Assembly: GCF_900156685.1 (NCBI RefSeq) | Contig: NZ_FTOJ01000011.1 | Span: 1 to 64,000, forward strand | Direction: 5' to 3' | Origin: Chryseobacterium piscicola | GTDB taxonomy: Bacteria; Bacteroidota; Bacteroidia; Flavobacteriales; Weeksellaceae | Length of the DNA stretch: 64,000 nt | Shown: positions 26,571 to 35,485 of the stretch, piece after piece | Layout: every line of letters starts with the position of its first letter | Numbering within the stretch: the stretch's first letter is position 1 | Translations under genes and position numbers: made by a program | Notes under the pieces: model-generated | Seen by the model: only the letters and a program-made list of their open reading frames with translations | What the model was told of the DNA's origin: nothing | Databases searched by the model: none

Positions 26571-28318
26571 TATCTTGCATTTAGGAATTGATTATTCATT
26601 TTATCTTGTGGTGCATCTAAAGGATTAAGCTTTTCGCCAGATTTTTTGTTTTGATCAGTAGTTTTTGGTGTTGCAATTTCTAGATCTAAAGCTCGGGTGT
26701 CTTTCAAATCCCAGTTTTCAACAGAATCCCAAAGTGCACGAGACAATGCAAGTTTGTAGTAAACAAAAGCTTCTTCGGCAAATTTTTCTGTTGTAAAATC
26801 GGATGCATCCCAAAATTGATTTCCGTTGCTGTCTACGAGAATTCGTACGATATACTCGGCGGGCTTCACAATATCAAATTTTACCTCAGTTCCAGAAGTG
26901 TATTTCTGGTAGATTACTTTCTCTGAAGAATCTAAAAGCTGTAGCCAATATTTATCTGTGGGTGCATTGGTTAATTTAAAAGTAATACTACCATAGTTTT
27001 CTATCTTATCTGCCTCGAAATCAAATCTTTTTGAGTCTGCATTTTTCTCGTAATAAGATGAAACAGTAGATTTAGGAACAGTAAGCTGGTATTTTTTTCC
27101 TTCAACAAAGTTAGACTGAATTTGAATTTCGTAAGGATTGGTTTCAGAAATTTTAGCTGTAAAACTCTGGTTTAAACTATCGGCTTTCAAAGTCCATTTT
27201 TCTGGCTGAATTTTATCTACAATATAATTTGACAAGATTTTAAAATCCGATTTTGGAGGAAGAAGATTGCCTCCGATGGCGTTTTCTAGAGCCATTTTGT
27301 TCTTCGTATTGTATTTGTAGAACAATGATGCATTGAAAAGTGAATCTTTAATAATGCCGGCATCATAAGTGAACTTAAGGTTTTCATTCGTAGTTTGCCC
27401 AATTTCACTTTTTACAGCATCAAACCATATTTTTACAGAATCAGATTTAGGTTTGTGGGTTACTTTAAAATCTTTAAGTTTGTCACTCAGTGGGTTTACT
27501 TTTACAGACTCCGGATTTCCTTCAAAAGTCATTAAAATCCCACCTGGCATTTCTTTCATTTCTAGAAATTTAACCGTTTTTTTAGATGGAAATATTTTTA
27601 ATTTTAACCCAGAAATAGATTTTTCTATGTTTACCTCTTCCTTTTGGAAAGCTATTTTTTCCTTCCCGGGATTGTAGACTGAGTTGCTGTTTTCATCATC
27701 AAATGCAATGATACGGTACTTTCCTGGAGATAGATAATTAAGCTCAAAATAGCCGTCATCATCTACTTTAGAAATGTAATAAGGCTTATCTCGGTAGTTG
27801 ATTGTATCTTTTACCTGATAAAGACCTACCACCAATTTGTTTTCTGAAGACTGCGTTTTTTTTATTGCCATCCCGTCTTTTACATCGCCCGAGATGTACA
27901 AATCATCTAGTTTTTCGCCAGTTGAAAATGCAAAATTATAGTATCTAAGAATATTAGATTCGTTGTTATCGGCAATAGAATTCCCGAAATTAAAATTGTA
28001 AGTTGTATTGGCTTGCAAAGTATCTGTCCACTGAATAAATAATGATGTATTGGCAATATTAGCTGGAAGAATTTTTTTAATATTTTTGATTGGCGGAGAA
28101 ATAATCAAGTTCTTATTAATTTCTTTCAAGGTAATATATTCATCGAAATCAATTCTCAGTTCACGGATATTTCTGTCAACATTAATTCTTGAGCTGTCAA
28201 TATTAGAGCCAATGATATTGGGAGCTAATGTGTCTTTTGAGCCACCGATTGGCGAACCTACTCTTGCACAAGAATGCAGGATAAATAAGACCGTTAAAAA
28301 TAAAAAAATTCTTTTCAT
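26570..28318 (-). CDS. Ig-like domain lipoprotein
   Basis: 582 residues from the ATG at 28318; an upstream in-frame start at 28363 overlaps the neighbouring serine hydrolase gene's end and gives no better signal. The lipobox is LHSC (MKRIFLFLTVLFILHSC). It is followed by the conserved RVGSPIGGSKDT..P and an SbsA/Big_5-type Ig-like domain (about 30-135: APNIIGSNIDSS up to NFAFSTG). The middle resembles a carboxypeptidase regulatory-like module (GKYRIIAFDDENSN). The end is low-complexity. This is a widespread Bacteroidetes outer-membrane lipoprotein family of unknown function. It overlaps the haem-binding gene by one base. Confidence 0.85.
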   Translation of the reverse strand: MKRIFLFLTVLFILHSCARVGSPIGGSKDTLAPNIIGSNIDSSRINVDRNIRELRIDFDEYITLKEINKNLIISPPIKNIKKILPANIANTSLFIQWTDTLQANTTYNFNFGNSIADNNESNILRYYNFAFSTGEKLDDLYISGDVKDGMAIKKTQSSENKLVVGLYQVKDTINYRDKPYYISKVDDDGYFELNYLSPGKYRIIAFDDENSNSVYNPGKEKIAFQKEEVNIEKSISGLKLKIFPSKKTVKFLEMKEMPGGILMTFEGNPESVKVNPLSDKLKDFKVTHKPKSDSVKIWFDAVKSEIGQTTNENLKFTYDAGIIKDSLFNASLFYKYNTKNKMALENAIGGNLLPPKSDFKILSNYIVDKIQPEKWTLKADSLNQSFTAKISETNPYEIQIQSNFVEGKKYQLTVPKSTVSSYYEKNADSKRFDFEADKIENYGSITFKLTNAPTDKYWLQLLDSSEKVIYQKYTSGTEVKFDIVKPAEYIVRILVDSNGNQFWDASDFTTEKFAEEAFVYYKLALSRALWDSVENWDLKDTRALDLEIATPKTTDQNKKSGEKLNPLDAPQDKMNNQFLNAR

Positions 28319-28343
28319 GAAGATATTTGGACAAAAATAATCA

Positions 28344-29603
28344 TTATTCTCCGAAAACTTCACTTCCTGTTTTCAGAGAGTCTTGATTTTCATTCATTAT
28401 GTGATGAAGTTTATCTTTTTGGGGCGGAAAATCTTCGAAAAGACCAGCTAAAGCTAATGCAGTGTATACTCTACCGGAATATTTATTTCCGATGGCAACA
28501 ATTGTGACTTTAGATTTAAGCAAATGGGCAAAAACAGAATTGGTACCGTGCCACCATCCGTTGTGATAAGTTAACTTTTCGCCATTGTCAAAAATTTTCA
28601 TTCTGAAACCTAAGCCATAATTGTTTTGTCCGGCTTTTTCATTGCTGTATGGCTCAAAAATCATGTTTTTCAATTCGGGTTTAAGGAAATCTTTAGAAAA
28701 CAAAGCTTTAGAAAAATTGTAAAGATCTCGTGGTGTGGTATAAACATTTTTATCTCCATAAATTAAATCTAAACGATCTAAAGGATACAGTCTGTTTCCT
28801 CCAAAATAAAAAGATTGCGAAGCGGTAGGGATGTTTTTTTCTTCAAAAATGTAGGTGTTTTGCATTTTTAGAGGAGCAAATACCATTTCTTTCATCGCTA
28901 TCGGGAAGGGAGTTTTTGTAGCTTTTTCCACAAGAAGTGCCAGAAGTGCGTAGTTGGTATTACAGTACATAAAACCGGTATTGGTATCTCTCGCCAGCTC
29001 GGGTTTGTACTTTATCAGCATATTGAGAACATCTTGGTTGGTGATGTAATTTTTTGACAGCTCTGCCGGTGCAGGTTTTATTTTATCGATGAAATATTCG
29101 TATTTCGGAAGCCCGCTTCTTTGGTCTAATAAGGTCTGTATGGTTACATTAGGATACGGGAATCCGGTAAAATGATCTGTTAAATGGTCTGTAAGTTTTA
29201 ATTTTCCGGCTTCTATTAATTTAAGTACCGCCATTGCTGTCATTGTCTTTGATACAGATGCAACGTGGAGCGGAGTGTCTTTACTGATAGGGTTTTGGTT
29301 GCCTTCTCTTGCAAATCCTCGGTAGCCTTCAAAAAGAATTTCTTCCCCTTTGGCAACAAGAATTCCGCCGCTCAGGTTACCTTGGTCCCAAACTTTATCA
29401 TAATATCCTTTGATGTATTGAATGGTTGCTTCTTTTCCGGAGAGATAAGAATCTTCTTTGCTGAAAACCTCATTTAGATTGACATTGCCATAATTGGGAA
29501 GCTCGGAAGTGTAAGCCTGCGCCTCCTTTTTTTCGGATTTATTTTTACATGAAATACACAACAAAAAAACGGTCACTGCCAATACCAATTTAAACTTCTT
29601 CAT
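28344..29603 (-). CDS. Serine hydrolase, beta-lactamase family (lipoprotein)
   Basis: 419 residues from the ATG at 29603 (a TTG or ATG nine codons upstream is less likely). The lipobox is LCISC. Class C/penicillin-binding-like motifs: SVSK (SxxK, near residue 118), YCN (YxN, near 211) and HNGWWHG (HxG, near 346). It is probably a periplasmic or outer-membrane esterase or peptidase; the family (Pfam Beta-lactamase) is broad and only a few members are true beta-lactamases. It ends 25 bases before the Ig-like lipoprotein gene and could share its transcript. Confidence 0.88.
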   Translation of the reverse strand: MKKFKLVLAVTVFLLCISCKNKSEKKEAQAYTSELPNYGNVNLNEVFSKEDSYLSGKEATIQYIKGYYDKVWDQGNLSGGILVAKGEEILFEGYRGFAREGNQNPISKDTPLHVASVSKTMTAMAVLKLIEAGKLKLTDHLTDHFTGFPYPNVTIQTLLDQRSGLPKYEYFIDKIKPAPAELSKNYITNQDVLNMLIKYKPELARDTNTGFMYCNTNYALLALLVEKATKTPFPIAMKEMVFAPLKMQNTYIFEEKNIPTASQSFYFGGNRLYPLDRLDLIYGDKNVYTTPRDLYNFSKALFSKDFLKPELKNMIFEPYSNEKAGQNNYGLGFRMKIFDNGEKLTYHNGWWHGTNSVFAHLLKSKVTIVAIGNKYSGRVYTALALAGLFEDFPPQKDKLHHIMNENQDSLKTGSEVFGE

Positions 29604-30026
29604 ACCCAATTTAAAAATGAATGGCAATTTAATAAAACTGAAAAGAAAGACTGAAACCGGAATGTAAATTATGAATTTTTTAACATAATCTGTCGTGTAG
29701 GAAGTGAATTTTGGAGCGTGCTTTAAACAAAATTCAAATTTTTAGTAGTTACTATAATTTTGAAAATAATAAGTATATGACAGACCATTTAGGAAACTTC
29801 AGACTGTGATTCCAAAAACTTTATACCTCTTAATAATTATAATAATGAAATACGGGCTTATAATCTGAACGAAAACATCATGTAGTAGATAAGAAACACA
29901 AAAGATGGGGCAGAAGCCACATCTTTTGTATATATTTTTAAAAAAATAACACTTATTTCTCAGTAAGAAATCAATCCGATACTTTTATATTAATCTTTTG
30001 AAGGGTTCATGAGGTTAAAAAACGTT
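29604..30026. other. Intergenic stretch with one hairpin
   Basis: About 420 bases without a gene. ACAAAAGATG (29898-29907) and CATCTTTTGT (29920-29929) form a 10-bp stem that might end lspA transcription on the minus strand, but no T run follows in that direction. GGAGCGTGCTTTA at 29713 recurs at 35289. Confidence 0.45.
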
Positions 30027-30677
30027 TTAGAACTCAAGTCCATTTGGGAAAGCTTTTTTTCTGAAAATTAATAATAATGCTGCACCTATTGTGATAGCAG
30101 AATCTGCAACATTAAAAATATACTTAAAGAATTCAATTTGTTTTCCTCCAATTAAAGGCCAACTTTCTGGAACAGTCCAATCCACCAAAGGAAAGTGAAG
30201 CATATCCACAACGCAACCCTTCATAAAGTGAGAATATCCGTTTCCGAAGGGAACTAGTTTTGCCATGCCATCATACGGCATCCAATGTTTTGCTGTTTCA
30301 TCATAAACTGTTCCGTGATCGAATATTAATCCGTAAAACATACCGTCGATAAGATTTCCAATGGCTCCAGCAAAAATAATTGCCATTGGGATAATAAGAT
30401 AGTTTGATTCACCTCTTTGTAGCCATTTTTTAAATAAATACACCATTCCTGCAATCAGAAAAACTCTTATGATGACCAAAAAGTACTTGCCCAAAAGGCC
30501 ACCAAATTCGAATCCGTAAGCCATTCCTGGGTTTTCAACAAACGTCAATTTAAACCAAGAAAAGACTTCAACCGAGTCGTTGGGAAACTTGCTCAGCTCG
30601 AAGTGGGTTTTTACATAGATTTTTGATGCCTGATCTATTAATAAAATGATAAAAGTTACCAGTGCTATCTTCTTCAT
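30027..30677 (-). CDS. lspA: Lipoprotein signal peptidase (signal peptidase II)
   Basis: 216 residues, longer than the ~165 of proteobacterial LspA because of an insertion after the third helix, as is usual in Bacteroidetes. Four membrane helices are visible. Conserved motifs: ENPGMAYG (near residue 50), the catalytic Asp in GAIGNLIDG (near 110) and the second catalytic Asp in FNVADSAIT (near 190). It cleaves prolipoproteins at the lipobox in the inner membrane, and would process the several lipoproteins in this window. It overlaps the upstream DUF2683-like gene by one base. Confidence 0.95.
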   Translation of the reverse strand: MKKIALVTFIILLIDQASKIYVKTHFELSKFPNDSVEVFSWFKLTFVENPGMAYGFEFGGLLGKYFLVIIRVFLIAGMVYLFKKWLQRGESNYLIIPMAIIFAGAIGNLIDGMFYGLIFDHGTVYDETAKHWMPYDGMAKLVPFGNGYSHFMKGCVVDMLHFPLVDWTVPESWPLIGGKQIEFFKYIFNVADSAITIGAALLLIFRKKAFPNGLEF

Positions 30678-30874
30678 TATAAATCTTTCTTTGGTTTGTC
30701 TTTGAAATTTCTAGCTGGTTTTTCCTTTTTTGAAGGAGAAATCCTTGGCTCGAAAGTTTGTGTTTTCGCACCTCTGGTGTGAAATTTTTCATATCGAATT
30801 CCCATGTCTTTCATTACACTTTTCAGTGCGTTTAGTTCCATTTGATTTTTTGGGTGTACAATTAATGCTTCCAT
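30677..30874 (-). CDS. DUF2683-type small protein
   Basis: 65 residues from the ATG at 30874, where the family motif begins (MEALIVHPKN, then LNALKSVMKDMGIRYEK). The tail is basic and Lys/Pro-rich (PSKKEKPARNFKDKPKKDL). DUF2683-like proteins are small Bacteroidetes proteins that often resemble antitoxins, but no toxin is adjacent here. Its last base overlaps the lspA start, so the two are translationally coupled. Function unknown. Confidence 0.7.
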   Translation of the reverse strand: MEALIVHPKNQMELNALKSVMKDMGIRYEKFHTRGAKTQTFEPRISPSKKEKPARNFKDKPKKDL

Positions 30875-30924
30875 TTTTATTTGTTTTTTAAGCCATGCAA
30901 TTGCGATAAGAGCTCGCAACGCTT

Positions 30925-31170
30925 TTATTTCTTAGAAAGTTCGTTTAGTCGTTTTCTGTCTTTTGCAGATAAATCATTGATGCCATTCTTGCCCATTTTA
31001 CCGAGAAGTTTGTCAATTTCCTTTTCTCTGTCTCGTTTCTCTGAATTAAATTTCTGATCTATGGTGAGGTTTTTAGGTTGATTAGGATAGAATTTGTTTT
31101 TAATTCTATCTCTGTTAAAATACCACAAAGCAGCTACAATGATGGTTCCTAAAATTAAATATTCACTCAT
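30925..31170 (-). CDS. Small membrane-anchored protein (DUF6576-like)
   Basis: 81 residues: an N-terminal membrane segment (YLILGTIIVAALWYF) followed by a charged region ending in EIDKLLGKMGKNGINDLS..DRKRLNELSK. This last motif resembles the C-terminal tail found on flavobacterial rhomboid-like proteins (DUF6576). No catalytic residues. It lies 50 bases upstream of the DUF2683-like gene on the same strand and is probably part of the lspA transcript. Confidence 0.65.
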   Translation of the reverse strand: MSEYLILGTIIVAALWYFNRDRIKNKFYPNQPKNLTIDQKFNSEKRDREKEIDKLLGKMGKNGINDLSAKDRKRLNELSKK

Positions 31171-31254
31171 AGATATAATTAAAAATTAGGTTTACATAAT
31201 GTATAAAACATCATATAAACCCAATTTATTATTTGCAAAAATAAGATAAAAATA

Positions 31255-31635
31255 TTATTTCTGCATATTTTTAGCTTCGATGCTCAATGTAGCGTGAGGA
31301 ACTGCCAAAAGTCTTGGCTTAGGAATTAATTTACCCGTTACTCTGCAAACACCATAAGTTTTATTTTCTATTCTAATCAAGGCGTTTTTCAAGTCACGAA
31401 CAAACTTCTCTTGTCGTCCTGCTAAAATAGAGTTTTGCTCCTTACTTAAGGTTTCTGCACCCTCTTCAAATGCTTTGAAAGTTGGGGAAGTATCATCTGT
31501 ACCGTTATTCTGGTCGTTGATAAAACTTTCTCTTATTAATTTTAAATCATTCTCAGCTTTATCTATTTTTTCTTTAATGATTGCCTTAAATTCCTGTAAA
31601 TCAGCATCGCTGTACCGTACTCTTTCGTCTGACAT
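31255..31635 (-). CDS. DksA/TraR-family protein with a degenerate zinc site
   Basis: 126 residues. The N-terminal two-thirds is a long coiled-coil hairpin (about 10-85), as in DksA. The C-terminal part has the DksA form YGVCRVTGKLIPKPRLLAVPHAT, given by its key residues: only the first of the four zinc cysteines remains, and the others are Thr, Pro/His and Ala. The protein keeps the shape that enters the RNA polymerase secondary channel, so a role in transcription control with ppGpp is likely but inferred. This Cys-poor form appears usual for flavobacteria. It lies between ileS and the lspA group. Confidence 0.85.
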   Translation of the reverse strand: MSDERVRYSDADLQEFKAIIKEKIDKAENDLKLIRESFINDQNNGTDDTSPTFKAFEEGAETLSKEQNSILAGRQEKFVRDLKNALIRIENKTYGVCRVTGKLIPKPRLLAVPHATLSIEAKNMQK

Positions 31636-31694
31636 GGTTCTTTTTCTTTTTTAATAAAATTATGAAATGGAATATGAAAAACAATAACTGTATG

Positions 31695-34600
31695 TTAAAT
31701 TTTTTCAACATTTATCTTAAATTTAACCTCATCTATCTCGATTTCGTTAAAATTTGATAGTGAAGATACAACATCTAATTTATCCGACAATACTTCGTCT
31801 GAAATATAGGTTTCATTTTTGCGAATGTCATTGATAAATGGCGAGGTTTCTTCGATAGAAATTATAATTCTATCGGTCAATTCAAAGTCTTTTTCCTTTC
31901 GGATATTTTGAATCCTGTTGATGAATTCTCTAGAGACACCCTCGGATTTTAATTCTTCAGTCAAAGTCAAATCTAATGCCACAGTTGTTTTCCCGTCAGA
32001 AGTTACGGTCCATCCCGGGATATCTTTTGTTGAAATTTCTACATCTGCTGTTGTAATTTCATATCCTTGAATTTCCACTTTTCCTTCTTTTTCTAAAGAC
32101 GAAATCTGCTCTGATGTGAAATTAGCAATCTCATTACCAATCACTTTCATGTCTTTTCCAAGTCTAGAACCCAGCGTTTTAAAGTTCGGTTTGATTTGTT
32201 TTACAATTAAATGTGATGCTTCTTCAGCATTAATCAACTGTAATTCTTTAACGTTAACTTCTTGTTTAATTAATTCTGATACGGCTAAAATCTGCTCTTC
32301 AGTTTTTTTGTCTAAAACAGGAATCAATACTTTTTGTAAAGGCTGACGCACTTTTATATTTTCCTTTTTTCTCAATGAGAAAACCATACTTGTAATATTC
32401 TGTGCTAAATGCGTTTTTTCAACCAAATCCTGATCGATTAAATTTTCATCTGCAACTGGGAAATCTGTTAAGTGAACTGATTCAAATTTTTCTTTTCCAG
32501 TTACAGCGTTCAAATCCTGATACAACTGATCCATAAAGAACGGAGCGATTGGCGCAGATAATTTGGCAACAGTTTCAAGACATGTGTATAAAGTTTGGTA
32601 AGCAGAGATTTTGTCATCAGAATAATCTCCTTTCCAGAAACGTCTTCTGCATAATCTTACGTACCAGTTACTTAAATTGTCATTTACAAAAGTGCTAATC
32701 GATCTTGCAACTCTTGTAGGCTCGTAATCTTCGTATAATGCTTTTACTTCTTTAATTAAAAGATTCAATTCAGACAAAATCCAACGATCAATTTCCGGAC
32801 GGTTTTCAATATCTTTTTCAGAATATTTAAATCCGTCAACATTCGCATATAAAGTGAAGAATGAGTACGTATTGTACAATGTTCCAAAGAATTTCCTTCT
32901 TACTTCGTCAATTCCTTCGATGTCAAATTTTAGGTTTTCCCAAGGATTTGCATTGGAAATCATATACCAACGTGTGGCATCTGGACCATAAACAGCTAAA
33001 GTCTCAAAAGGGTCCACTGCATTTCCTTTGGATTTGGACATTTTCAGACCGTTTTTATCCAAAACAAGTCCGTTACTCATTACATTTTTATAAGCAACAG
33101 AATCAAAAACGGCTGTTCCAATCGCATGAAGTGTGTAGAACCAGCCACGAGTTTGATCAACCCCTTCTGCAATGAAATCTGCAGGGAACGCCTTGTTATT
33201 ATCAATTAATTCTTTATTCTCAAACGGATAATGCAATTGCGCATAAGGCATAGAACCAGAATCAAACCAAACGTCGATCAAGTCGCTCTCACGGTTCATC
33301 GCTTTTCCTGATGCTGAGATCAAAACAATTTTGTCAACGATGTTTTTGTGGAGATCAACCAAAGAATAGTTTTCTTCAGACATATTTCCGATTTCAAATC
33401 CTTTGAACGGATTTTCTGTCATCAATCCTGCTGCGATAGATTTTTCAATTTCATTGTACAACTCTTCAACAGAACCAATGATGATTTCTTCCTGTGCTGA
33501 GCCTGTTGAAGGATCTGTTCTCCAAATAGGCAACGGAATTCCCCAATATCTTGAACGGGAAAGGTTCCAATCGTTCACATTTTCCAGCCAATTTCCGAAA
33601 CGTCCTTCTCCTGTAGCTTTCGGCTTCCAGTTGATTTCTTTGTTTAAATCTACCAAACGGTCTTTTACCGCTGTCATTTTCACAAACCAAGAATCTAACG
33701 GATAATATAAAAGAGGCTCATCAGTTCTCCAGCTGTGGGGATAACTGTGAACATATTTTTCAACTTTAAAAGCTTTGTTTTCTTCTTTTAAACGAATGGC
33801 GATTTCTACATCGACAGATTTTTCTGGCGCTGTTCCTGCATCATAATATTCGTTTTTCACATATTTACCTGCAAAATCTCCCATTTGCGAAGTGAACTTT
33901 CCTTGTAAATCTACCAGAGGAACGGGATTTCCGAACTCATTTAAAACCAACATTGGCGGAACTTCAGGTGTTGCTTCTTTGGCAACTTTCGCATCATCAG
34001 CACCAAAAGTAGGCGCGGTATGAACGATTCCTGTACCGTCTTCTGTCGTTACAAAATCTCCTGAAATTACTCTGAAAGCATTTTCTGGGTTTTGATAAGG
34101 TAAAGTGTAAGGCAATAACTGCTCATATTTAATTCCAACCAAGTCAGCACCTTTGAATTCCCCAAGAATTTGGAAAGGAATGGTTTTGCTTGATGAAGTA
34201 TAATTGGCGAAATCTTCGTCAGTTCCCTCAATAAATTTTTTCCCGAACTGTTTTCCTGTTAAAGCTTTAGCCAAAACAATATTGATTGGCTCAAAAGTAT
34301 ATTGATTAAATGTTTTTACTAAAACATAATCGATTTTTGGACCTACTGTCAAAGCCGTGTTTGAAGGTAAAGTCCATGGTGTTGTAGTCCAGGCTAAAAA
34401 ATGTACATCTCCGAAACCTTGTAAAAATGAAGGCAATGTTTCAGGAAGTGTTTTGAATTGTGCAACAATCGTTGTGTCGGTAACATCACGGTAAGCCCCG
34501 GGTTGGTTGACTTCGTGAGAAGAAAGTCCGGTTCCTGCTTTCGGTGAATAAGGCTGGATCGTATAACCTTTGTACAACAAATCTTTGCTGTACAATTGCT

Positions 34601-35093
34601 TTAGTAACCACCAAACGGTTTCCATGTATTTGGATTTATACGTGATGTACGGATCTTCTAAGTCAACCCAATACCCGATTTTTTCGGTCAGGTTATTCCA
34701 AACATCTGTATAACGCATTACTGCTTCACGACAGGCTTTGTTGTAATCTTCGATGGAAATTTTTTGGCCAATATCTTCTTTGGTGATTCCGAGTTCTTTT
34801 TCAACTCCTAATTCTACTGGAAGCCCATGTGTATCCCAACCCGCTTTACGGAAAACTTGTTTTCCGTTTTGCGTTTGGTAACGACAGAAAATATCTTTCA
34901 ACGCTCTTGCCATAACGTGGTGAATTCCGGGCATTCCGTTGGCTGAAGGCGGACCTTCGTAAAACACAAACTCGGGATTTCCTTCACGGGTTTCTACACT
35001 TTTTTCAAAGGTTTTATTGGCTTTCCAAAATTCCGCAACATTCTCCGCTACGTCTATCAGGTTGAGGTTTTTATATTCTTTAAATTGGCTCAT
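31695..35093 (-). CDS. ileS: Isoleucine--tRNA ligase
   Basis: 1132 residues. The HIGH-equivalent is in GPPSANGMPGIHHVMAR (near 50-65) and the KMSKS loop is LKMSKSKGNAVDPF (near 684). A large editing domain lies between them (TTTPWTLPSNTALTVGP). The length, the PPSANG..G.HH form and the lack of a C-terminal four-Cys zinc finger place it with the eukaryote-like IleS2 type, which is often mupirocin-tolerant; that property is inferred. It charges tRNA-Ile. A TAAATTTG promoter box lies at 35129-35136. Confidence 0.96.
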   Translation of the reverse strand: MSQFKEYKNLNLIDVAENVAEFWKANKTFEKSVETREGNPEFVFYEGPPSANGMPGIHHVMARALKDIFCRYQTQNGKQVFRKAGWDTHGLPVELGVEKELGITKEDIGQKISIEDYNKACREAVMRYTDVWNNLTEKIGYWVDLEDPYITYKSKYMETVWWLLKQLYSKDLLYKGYTIQPYSPKAGTGLSSHEVNQPGAYRDVTDTTIVAQFKTLPETLPSFLQGFGDVHFLAWTTTPWTLPSNTALTVGPKIDYVLVKTFNQYTFEPINIVLAKALTGKQFGKKFIEGTDEDFANYTSSSKTIPFQILGEFKGADLVGIKYEQLLPYTLPYQNPENAFRVISGDFVTTEDGTGIVHTAPTFGADDAKVAKEATPEVPPMLVLNEFGNPVPLVDLQGKFTSQMGDFAGKYVKNEYYDAGTAPEKSVDVEIAIRLKEENKAFKVEKYVHSYPHSWRTDEPLLYYPLDSWFVKMTAVKDRLVDLNKEINWKPKATGEGRFGNWLENVNDWNLSRSRYWGIPLPIWRTDPSTGSAQEEIIIGSVEELYNEIEKSIAAGLMTENPFKGFEIGNMSEENYSLVDLHKNIVDKIVLISASGKAMNRESDLIDVWFDSGSMPYAQLHYPFENKELIDNNKAFPADFIAEGVDQTRGWFYTLHAIGTAVFDSVAYKNVMSNGLVLDKNGLKMSKSKGNAVDPFETLAVYGPDATRWYMISNANPWENLKFDIEGIDEVRRKFFGTLYNTYSFFTLYANVDGFKYSEKDIENRPEIDRWILSELNLLIKEVKALYEDYEPTRVARSISTFVNDNLSNWYVRLCRRRFWKGDYSDDKISAYQTLYTCLETVAKLSAPIAPFFMDQLYQDLNAVTGKEKFESVHLTDFPVADENLIDQDLVEKTHLAQNITSMVFSLRKKENIKVRQPLQKVLIPVLDKKTEEQILAVSELIKQEVNVKELQLINAEEASHLIVKQIKPNFKTLGSRLGKDMKVIGNEIANFTSEQISSLEKEGKVEIQGYEITTADVEISTKDIPGWTVTSDGKTTVALDLTLTEELKSEGVSREFINRIQNIRKEKDFELTDRIIISIEETSPFINDIRKNETYISDEVLSDKLDVVSSLSNFNEIEIDEVKFKINVEKI

Positions 35094-35128
35094 TGTAATT
35101 TCTCAATTTCGTTGATTAATCAAGTTGG

Positions 35129-35136
35129 CAAATTTA
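35129..35136 (-). promoter_or_regulatory. -7 promoter element of ileS
   Basis: On the minus strand this reads TAAATTTG, 35 bases before the ileS ATG. No TTG at the expected spacing. Confidence 0.45.
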
Positions 35137-35284
35137 GTGATTTTTGTCGGTTTATAATATATGTTTTATTTTGATTCGAATTATTGAAAAGTTTACGAAA
35201 ATTGAAGCGTTTTTTGAAGTGAATTTTAAATGGTTAAATGTGAATTTTTAAATTGTCTTACAAATAAAATCTGTGATTTTCATC

Positions 35285-35450
35285 AATAGGAGCGTGCTTT
35301 ACTTTAGCCCGCTTTCAGTGTTGCCGCGTGAAATTGGCTTAAGCCAAAACTTGTTTTTTCTCTCGCAGATTTTGCTAATGACGCCAATTGATTAGATAAA
35401 ATTTTAAAACAATGATCTGTGAAAATCTGTGTGATCTGTGGGAAAATTTA
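35285..35450. repeat. Intergenic remnants of dispersed sequences
   Basis: The gap between ileS and the pigment cluster holds an imperfect inverted pair (GGCTTAAGCC and nearby TTTAGCCCGC) with GGAGCGTGCTTTA, also present at 29713. Next come repeated ATCTGTG words (TCGCAGATTTTGC, GATCTGTGAAAATCTGTGTGATCTGTGG). These look like decayed dispersed repeats. No gene is present in 35094-35482. Confidence 0.4.
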
Positions 35451-35477
35451 GCTTCCAACTTTTAATTTTAAATTAAA

Positions 35478-35485
35478 TAAATTTG
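35478..35485 (+). promoter_or_regulatory. -7-like element at the start of the activating-enzyme gene
   Basis: TAAATTTG followed by TCACC, almost the same context as at 13231 (TAAATTTGTCGCC). It overlaps the first possible start codon (TTG at 35483), which is discussed in the findings. Confidence 0.35.

Noticed and set aside
29898..29929. Hairpin downstream of lspA as a terminator
   Set aside because: The stem is good, but on the minus strand no T run follows it; mentioned only as a possible signal.
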